DNA of 64,000 nt, taken from assembly GCA_020744425.1 (NCBI GenBank), contig JAGMUV010000001.1, forward strand, positions 5,518,001 through 5,582,000, read 5' to 3'. Below, in pieces: positions 56,337 through 64,000 of this stretch (positions within the stretch are counted from its first letter, which is position 1; each line of letters starts with the position of its first letter). The notes under the pieces were generated by a model. That model was not told where the DNA came from. It was given only the letters and a program-made list of their open reading frames with translations, and made no database searches. Made by a program: the position numbers and the translations under genes. The DNA is from Dactylonectria macrodidyma. Lineage: Eukaryota > Ascomycota > Sordariomycetes > Hypocreales > Nectriaceae.

Positions 56337-59300
56337 GATGACGTTGGGAAGAGCGGGATGCTCGGATCAGCGCGGCCGGCGATGACGGATGACGGAGGTA
56401 AGAGACGGGAGGAATAAGAGAATGCCCGAGAGTCGGACAGGCGCAGACGACTCGAATCGGGGGAAGAGGCGATGACGAGAGGCAGAAGGGGTATCTTTGG
56501 TGTTTTGGGAAGGATGAGGAGGGGAACAAGAGGGTGAGCAGGCAGATAAAGCGAGGAGGAGGAAGCGACGACGGCGGCAGCAAGCGAGGAGGCGAGACAA
56601 GGCAGGCAGAGGCTTCTGTGGACGTCGGACGGCAGGGAGAGCAGGTCTGGCAAAGCAACTGGAGCCCGCACTTAAGCAGGGGGAGGTGCCTTAGGGTGGC
56701 CAAGTACCCTAGGCAGGGTAAAAGGTATCACTGATCCTCCCCAGGTAGCAATTGTGGCGCCCAGTCAACGAGGGTCGTTCGGAATCTCCCTACCGCCCCC
56801 AGAGGGTCCCCTACCGAGACACCCATCTCAGCAAATACCAACAACCTACCTATAATCGGGGTGTTCCATTAGGACAGATTCTCGTCTACAAAGCCTAGGC
56901 TGCAGGGGGCCGAGGATAATGTGTCCCCTCTACAAAAAGCGGCTGAGGATGGTGGTTTGTCTTTCGCCGACGAGGGACGGAGTAATACCTGTTAATCCCA
57001 TCCCCCGTGCATGTGCTAATTATACTGTCCAGTACAGGTACAGGTCCAGCCCGACGTCCGTGGAGGGTCGGTCTTTTTGCTGGGGTTGGTTGTGGAGGGG
57101 CCTTGCAAGGAGCTCTTGGCGGGCCTAGCAATACCTAGGCCACGACGCCACAGCGGCCAGGTGCCCACTTTCAAGATGCCCCGGCGGGCACGAGACCTGG
57201 ACTATAGTCATAGGTAGGCCAACGTGCGCCCAGGACGTTGTCGCCAAGAAGGGCGGGAGTGTGGGATCCGCTGAGTGGCAGAGGGACGGAATGCGTGTAT
57301 CTTGTGTGCAACGACTGCGCTGTTCTGTTGTCTCACGGCGGGTTCCTTTTTTGGTTGTCCGGGGACATCTGAGCTGGCAGAGTGTAGAGTAGGTAGCTTA
57401 CATGGGGCTTGATCTGTACAATGCGGTACCTACTAGCCACTAGCCTCTACTTGCTGGTAGCAGTTGTGTTGGGTGGTGCTCTCTTTCAGCCTGGTGCTTT
57501 AAACCTGCTCGGTGCTTTGCAGCCCCCCCAGAGTCTGGGCGGCTTGCCAAGGCGCCAGAAGTACCTTGACAAGAACACGAGGTACCTCTCAGCATCTCCA
57601 GTGGACCAGAAACTGGTAGAGGTCCGCTGGTGGATCCGCGGTGCCATGGAGATCAGGGCGTCAGAACTTACCTACAACGTCGCTGTCTCACCAGCTACGT
57701 AGCACCTCCAGAGCACCTCCACGCGCTACGGACGGCTGGCTCTCCAAGCTAGCACCACTGCACCAACACCTGGGACATCCAGACTAGGCTACGGCCACTG
57801 CGCCAATGCGCCAATGCGTGCACCCAACTAGCCTAGGCTGCAAGTCCGCTGCTTGCTTGCACCAGCAAAAGACAGGGGAGCTTGGGGAGAGCTTGGCCCC
57901 GCCGCAAGTTGTTTTCAATTGCGTCACAGATGGGGGGTCCTTCAAATTGTGGCGATTCGATTCGCCTTGAGGTGAGAGAGCTTGATGAGGCATCGCAGTA
58001 CGTGTTTCTGTGGCTGTGCCGTCATCGTTTTGTCTGTTACCTGTCCCAACATCGCCGACGAGCCGCCTGCTGATCGCCATAGGAAAGCCCCGTCCTCAAC
58101 ACGAAAATCTCCGGTTTGTGCATTCGCCGTCACATGGGTTATGATTGGAAGTGTGGTAGCACAAAGTTTTAGTCGCCTGCGCGCGCGCGTTGGGTTTGAT
58201 TCTTTAATTTTTTTTTTTAATTTATTCCATCGTCAGTTTCCATCTTGGGTCGAGGATGGATCTTTTTTCGGGGTTGCATCCAACCTAACCCATGCCTTGT
58301 TGGTACACCCTGGTGTTGGCCGGTGCGCGACTCCGTGATTTCTCTCCCACTGAACAGTTTCCCTCAAGGCTCTACAGGCCGAGAGCATGGGCTTGTGTTT
58401 GAGCTTGCATCCTCGCGTCATTGTGGGTTGCCGTGCCCCAGTTCACATTCTACGAAGTACATGGTTTTTGATAGTATGGTAGGACGATGAGGGAGTCGAC
58501 ATGCAACTGCAAGAGGCGGACCCGCCATATCCCTTGCTGCCACGGCGCCGAGGGTAAGATGCGGATGCATCAGCCACGGGCAAAAGTGGGCAAACGGGCG
58601 AGTGGGCAGAATCACAAGCTAAAGCAACGAAAACTCGGCTTGCGCGACCTGTTTGCTGCTGTTGGGTTGCACAGAGCAAGGAATCGCAGAGCAAGCGAGG
58701 CGCGAGGTGCGAGTCGAAAGCCAAAAAGTCACGATGCCTCGGGAAAATGGCATCTCAGAACCTCAACCGCCGAGGAAATCCCATGACAACCTGGAAGATG
58801 GGACAATGACTTGGCCCAATGATACGGCAGACACTCATTGCTAGCAGCTTTCATTCCCCAGCCCGAACGCCACACTTACTTTTAGCTCCATTGCCCCTTG
58901 ACGCTCTTTCCCCTCATCAACAGAAAGCGAGCTACGTACCAACCTACCCAGCAATTGTCAATTATCCAATGCCAGGTCGAGAAGATGGTGGGTGGATGAC
59001 AGGAAGTCAGCCAGCTGCCTTGTACTTGGTCGGTATCTGACCCCAAAGCGCCCCAACGCTTTTCTCATGTCTGGATCTGGAGTCGCAGCTGATCCTTTCT
59101 CATGCGGACATCTCATGATGTTGCGTATACAAACCCAAAAGAACAAGAACCAAGCCATTAAAAACAAAAAAAATTAAAAATAAACAGGAAACCAGAAACT
59201 CAAGAGATACGACAGTGGTACGCGGCGATTCCTGAGCAAGTTTGGCTCTGTTCACCGTACGATTTGGTTCCTCGTTTCAGCGGCGCCGAGCTCTCTGTGC

Positions 59301-62234
59301 CGCCGCCATCTGTCGCTTCATCCCCCCAGGCTTCTCGCGCCGTGCCGGGGAAGGAGGCGAATGGAGGGCGAAGGGGATGACGGATGAGGCCTGGTCGATC
59401 GGTTGACAGGCCTTGCCCTTGCTCCCCTCAGGCCCTCTTACCCGGGCGCCCGCCTCTTCCCGGTCTCATCCCCTTGCCCTGTGGCCTCTTTCTCTCAGGC
59501 CGTGAGGAGTTCAATACAACGTAGTAGGTGGTGAGCAGTGCAGTGGGCAGTGAGGTGAGCAATGGAGTATCTAACTTTGTGATGCCACGATTATTGGGCT
59601 ATCTGATCCATTCTTTTGGCTTTGTTCCTCCGCGGTTCCTCCGTCCCTGCTCCGTCTAGGCCTGCCGAGGTGATGCATGTCACTGTTTAACGACATGTGT
59701 CCCGGTCCTAGAACCCTCAGACGACGCCACGGCCGACTACCGCGCACCATCGCCTGCTGCTATGGGCGCATAGACGAGGTATTGGCACAAAGCACTGCCT
59801 TTTGCGCTGCTGCGCCGTCGGAGCCAAGCCCTTGATCTCCTTGATCTCGACGCAGTCATTCGTCGATTCAGAGCCAAGACCTGGGGTTGTCATCTGGGCA
59901 TCAGCTGCTCCAAGCCCCTTCTCAACAACCCGGGCGAGAACCTTTGACAGCACAGATCAGTACTTCGCGAACCAAAGTCAGTACTCCATAATGGTTACCA
60001 TGTACCACTGGGGAACTTTCCCCTTTTGGACGCCCCTGGAACGCCCTTTTACGTTGATAGCCTTTCATGTTGGGTGAAATGCAGTATGCACAGCCCCTGA
60101 GGTTATCCTTGGCGCATTCATCAGAATAAAAAACCACTTCTCCAAAACGAGCGGCCGACAAACAGCGCCATCGACGAACCCTGGTCTGGCGTAGTTGCTA
60201 TCAGTCCTATCATCTGTGGGATGTATCATCTTTACATACAGTACACATGCTTGCCATGTACCTAAAGGCCCCAGAGTCTCCGCCTGCATCAGCACAGAAG
60301 CAGCTAATTTTCGGCATTGCACATCATCCCCCGCCCGCTTACACGCCCGCCAACCCTGTGCTGGCCCTGGATCCCTGGATCCCAGACGTATCAGTGTAAC
60401 AACCTCCCAAATCGAGCATCTGCAGACTGATGCTCCCGTAGCTTCGCTTCGATGCAAAGGCCGCGGCATCATGATTGTCTCGATCCGGCGCAGACGCATC
60501 GCATCATCCAACGCGGTTCTCACTCGGCCCACTCACGAGTTCGTTGCCAAAGCCGCGTGCTCAGTAGCACGTGTGGGCCGAGCTGGAGGTGTATTTCTCA
60601 CTCACCTCGTCTTCCCGCTTATTCGTAGCTCCAAGACCTTACTTCGTAAGACTTATGTTGGCACCATGGTTCAGGTGAGAGCTTGAATCAGCGACCCGCC
60701 GATGAGTGGGTTTGACGCCACAATTGAGCTTTTGTGACAATGCTGACTCTCTGAGTCTTTGCAATACATTCCACTCGGCCTGCCCTGCCGGGTATTCACA
60801 TGTTCTCATGCCTGTCAGCGCTTTCTACCTACTGTGGAATATCTCTCAAGCGCCATTGAGCGGAAGAATCCGAATAAGCCCGGCACCTACCCCATGTCCC
60901 ATACCTGCTTGCTGCTATACCGCTAACATGTCGATCGATGATCAAAAGAGCATCAAGCGATTGCTACCATGGTTATGTTTTAGTCTCGACGACTTTCCGT
61001 TCTCTATCATAGGCACGCTAACCAGATCTGTAGGGCTGTAATTGGACAAATCTAGACCCTTCTGCCCCAACATCCTCCACATGGACCACTCTGGCATCAA
61101 CTACCTGCGCAGGTATCAGGCAGCGTGAAGTATGTACTGCAGAGGTAGTGAACTGCAGTGCTTGCACACGGGATTCTCAACATGCCTTCATTCATCCCGG
61201 CAAGTTCCGGGCAATACGCTAGCACAAGACCTAATATGGTTGGCGTGGCACTGTCGGCCATCATTACACTCGGTCTGACTTGGAAGGCCGGCGTCTTGAG
61301 CTTAAGGAGTGCCACGACGCCAAGTAGTAAGCACTCGCTCAGGCACTAACAATAGTCATTGGCGGACCGAGCACAGATGTGCGTTACTTGCGCTGGATAG
61401 GCCACAAGCACAAGCCAGCAATGCCCATCTTGCTGGCACGGGAGTTTGATATGCGGCAGTCAACGAGGGCACTTGAGATCCCCCGTTTTCGTCGCCGACG
61501 ACATTCACTACGCCATACGCGAAAAAAAGACACAGTAGCAGCAGCATCGTGGATTCCTAGTGACTTGGTTCTTAAATCCAGAAACTACTGTAAGCTCAAG
61601 GCCCCGGCTGACCCGGTGCCTCTATGACTCCGAGTCGCCAACCCAGGCGATAAGATGTCGATTTATACTTTTGTCTGTCACTCGGATCTTACGCGTGTGG
61701 GTTGACGGCTCTGCGCAACCAATGCCGATCCATAGTGCTGACAGGCCGGCCACTGCCTGATCCGAGGCCTTGGCAGGGTTGCCTGAAACCCTTGGGACTC
61801 TTATGCTCTCGAATGCCCCTCCGGCATCTCTCACCACAGACATTCAACCCCTCACATTCAAAGTGACGATATTATCAAAATCGTGTCAATTTTAATCGGT
61901 TATCAGATGTCTGGTAATTAGACTGCTCCGTACTTTCTTCAACGCCAGCCGCTAGGCCAGGAATGACATTCCGGTCGGAACCTGCGGGGCGGGTCGTGAA
62001 GAAGAGCTTGTGTTACGCGTCACCGATTGGCTACCGGGAGGGTCTCGTATTCAGGGGGTCCAAACGTGCCTCAAATTGTACATTCAGGGTCTCATCTTCC
62101 TGATCCCCTTTGCCATTGTAACAAAACTTCACTGAAAACCTGGTGCTGTTCTGTCATCAAGAGGACTCGATTGGCTGTCCACCATTCATTCAGCTTGGGG
62201 AGCTTTGCTGTAGAATTTTGCTTTGAACTTCACC
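56337..62234. other. long gene-free block (5.9 kb), FAA1 / YVC1 divergent
   Basis: Must contain both promoters, yet no gene is visible in between. A CCGAGG element, the core bound by fungal FarA/FarB fatty-acid regulators, appears at about 56908 and again near 58545 and 58770, but six-base matches are expected by chance. Poly-T of 11 bases at 58208-58218; a GCGCGCGCG run at about 58182. Short frames (57409-57702, 60195-60686, 60065-60532) are not convincing. From about 60.7 kb the sequence becomes more mixed with no repeat detected. Confidence 0.45.
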
Positions 62235-64000
62235 ATGACACGGCCTAGTACTGAGCGCACCAGCGACTGGCTACGGCCTGTCGACGATGACGAGGACGAT
62301 GGCTTCCTCTCTGGCCCTGACGATGCCGAAGCAAAGGCATGCCTCGACGATGGCAATAGATCGACTCTTAATCTCGTACCCGAGGCCCTCCCCGTGTACA
62401 TGACGATCCACCGGTAAATCAGCCTGGTCTCCGACAACGCATCAGCTCGAGGCGTTGAACCCCTCAACGGCTAAGCGGCAGCTTGACACCATCTCAGAGT
62501 CCGTGAGATGAAAATAGTGAACCAGCGTGCTAACACCTCTTGAGTTCAGAGTCCGGCGTCTCGTGCTTGCGAGTATCGGTACGTGTGTCTAAGGGAGATG
62601 CAGCAGCCCAACCGTACTGCATGTCGAGAACGAATCGGCCGCTAACTGAATCCTTCAGATGATCCTTACACCTTGGAGCACTTCAGGGATCCCAAGATGA
62701 ATGCCCTCGTTGTAAGACCCTTGGTGGATAGGCTCTACAACCCAAACGACATATCCACCGGTGAGTCTTCTTTGCTACATGAGATAGATGTCCGAGAGCC
62801 TCGGCTGATTCCTGATCCCTCAAGTCTACTGCTTGCTGGCCAACCGCGTCTCCTTTCTGCGAGACCAGTCCAAAACGGTCCACCAGAGCGTCAACGTCGC
62901 CCGCGCGACGCTGTGCGAGCTGCTTGCGAGCCGGGTCCTGCGCCGCTTCCACGAGGACAACCCGGGGCCCAAGGGCCTGCTGTTGCTTGCTCACATCCTC
63001 GTCGAGGGCTTCGATCCCTTCCAAGGCGCCCCGGACGTAGCCAAGCGCCGGAGCCGGGGCCGGAGGAGCCAGCCGTCTCGGTGGCCCGGCCAAGAGGACA
63101 GTGCCAACGAGAAGAAGGTGACGGCTCTTGAGCTCGCCATCCTGTCTGAGAGCAAGACCTTCATCAGCTCTTCGGCGTGCCAGCGCGCCGTCGATGCGGT
63201 CCACGATGGCGAGATCGTCTACACGCCGCAGTCCTTCATGGATATTCTCCCTGATCACTATAAACGCCGTCCCATCTCTCTTTACGACCCTCGCAAGGCG
63301 CCTCTGCTCAACCACCACCGCCTGATCGTCCCTCGGACCAGGAACCTCATCGAGTTGCTCCAGTTCGTCATCCTCCTCGGCCTGTACGTCATGACCATGG
63401 TCTCGCGGCACTCAGAGTTCAACCCGTGGGAATTCGCCTTCATCATATACTCGGCCGGATGGGTGCTCGAGAAGCTGGCGGCCATCATCGAGCACGGCTG
63501 GGAAGTCCACGCCCAGAACCTGTGGGCCTTTCTCGACATCACTTTCACATCTATCTTCGGTGCCTACCTGCTCGCCCGCCTGTGCGACCTGCTGCTCGAC
63601 CAGCTGCACAGCGGCTGGGGCTTGCCAATCCTCTGTATCGCGGCGCCCATTATGCTGACCCGTGTGGCCTTCAACCTGCTGCCCAACAACATCGTCTTCA
63701 TCTCGCTCCACGCCATGATGAGGGACTTCACCGTGCTCACCTTCCTGGCCACGTGGTGCTTCACGGGCTTCCTACTCGCGCTGCAGTGGCTTGTCGCTGC
63801 GGGCAACGACGGCCGTGAGGAGTTCAGCTGGGTCGTCGTGGGCAAGTGGATGCTCTGGATTTGGTTCGGCTTGGACGGTGAGGGCATCGAGGAGTCGGTG
63901 CGCTTCCACACTATCCTCGGCCCCGCGCTGATGATCTCCTTCGCCTTTCTAGGCAACACGCTGTTCTTGACCATCCTGATCGCCATGCTCACCAACACCT
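62235..64000 (+). CDS. YVC1: vacuolar TRP-like cation channel Yvc1 (partial, cut by window end)
   Basis: Calcium-permeable channel of the fungal vacuole membrane. Four exons so far (62235-62413, 62550-62578, 62659-62760, 62825 to the edge); phases agree, and a 29-nt exon encodes VRRLVLASI. About 495 residues are present and the 3' end is missing. The N-terminal cytosolic part has the family pattern RRLVLASIDDPYTLEHFRDP, LVDRLYNPNDISTVYCLLAN, NRVSFLRDQSKT. Hydrophobic segments follow: LIELLQFVILLGLYVMTMV, FAFIIYSAGWVLEKLAAI, FLDITFTSIFGAYLLARL, LPILCIAAPIMLTRVAFNLL and FTVLTFLATWCFTGFLLAL. The pore region IWFGLDGEGIEESVRFH and the start of the last helix (LGNTLFLTILIAMLTNT) match fungal Yvc1. 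The start is the first ATG in the open frame; an acidic patch DDDEDDG follows it. Confidence 0.88.

Noticed and set aside
60065..60686. Overlapping 155- and 163-codon frames on opposite strands
   Set aside because: They overlap each other almost fully, and neither has recognisable domains.

Overview
The window is nuclear DNA from a filamentous ascomycete, most likely a Sordariomycete. Genes carry short (about 45-140 nt) introns with GTANGT-type donors, CTRAC branch sites and YAG acceptors. Best matches by recognition are to Pezizomycotina proteins, and the intergenic DNA is full of CCTAGGTA/TACCTACC motifs that are familiar from this class. I could not run any search, so species is not assigned. 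Eighteen protein-coding genes are supported (seventeen complete, one cut by the right edge); I found no rRNA, tRNA or CRISPR.

Left part (1-11 kb): an alpha/beta hydrolase, then a minus-strand run of housekeeping genes (ATP synthase subunit d, NAC alpha subunit, ribosomal protein L14), then plus-strand genes for a desaturase-type membrane protein and the mitochondrial redox protein Fmp46. 11-16 kb holds one very large, mostly disordered protein of unknown function with an N-terminal conserved region and a divergent RRM-like domain. 16-26 kb: complex I subunit B8 (NDUFA2 type), mitochondrial pyruvate carrier 2 and a Rom2-type Rho1 exchange factor.

25.7-31.9 kb and 34.4-38.6 kb are long gene-free stretches on either side of an Hsp70-superfamily (HSPA12-like) gene with a long Pro/Gln-rich head. 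38.6-44.6 kb: glycerol kinase, an unrecognised conserved protein and a histidine-phosphatase family protein. 45.8-52.7 kb: VPS27 (ESCRT-0) and a rhodanese-USP deubiquitinase of the Doa4 type lie head to head, sharing one 1.1 kb promoter region; both are expected to act on ubiquitinated cargo at the endosome. 54-56 kb: long-chain acyl-CoA synthetase; after a 5.9 kb gene-free stretch the window ends inside a vacuolar TRP-like channel gene (Yvc1 type).

Taken together the set is core metabolism and trafficking (four nuclear genes for mitochondrial proteins, lipid and glycerol activation, endosomal sorting, cell-wall signalling). There is no biosynthetic cluster, no intact transposon and no evident novel multi-gene system. 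The points most worth following are the head-to-head VPS27/Doa4 pair, the unknown 1,665-residue protein with its in-frame TAG, the HSPA12-like chaperone, and the unusually long gene-free blocks.
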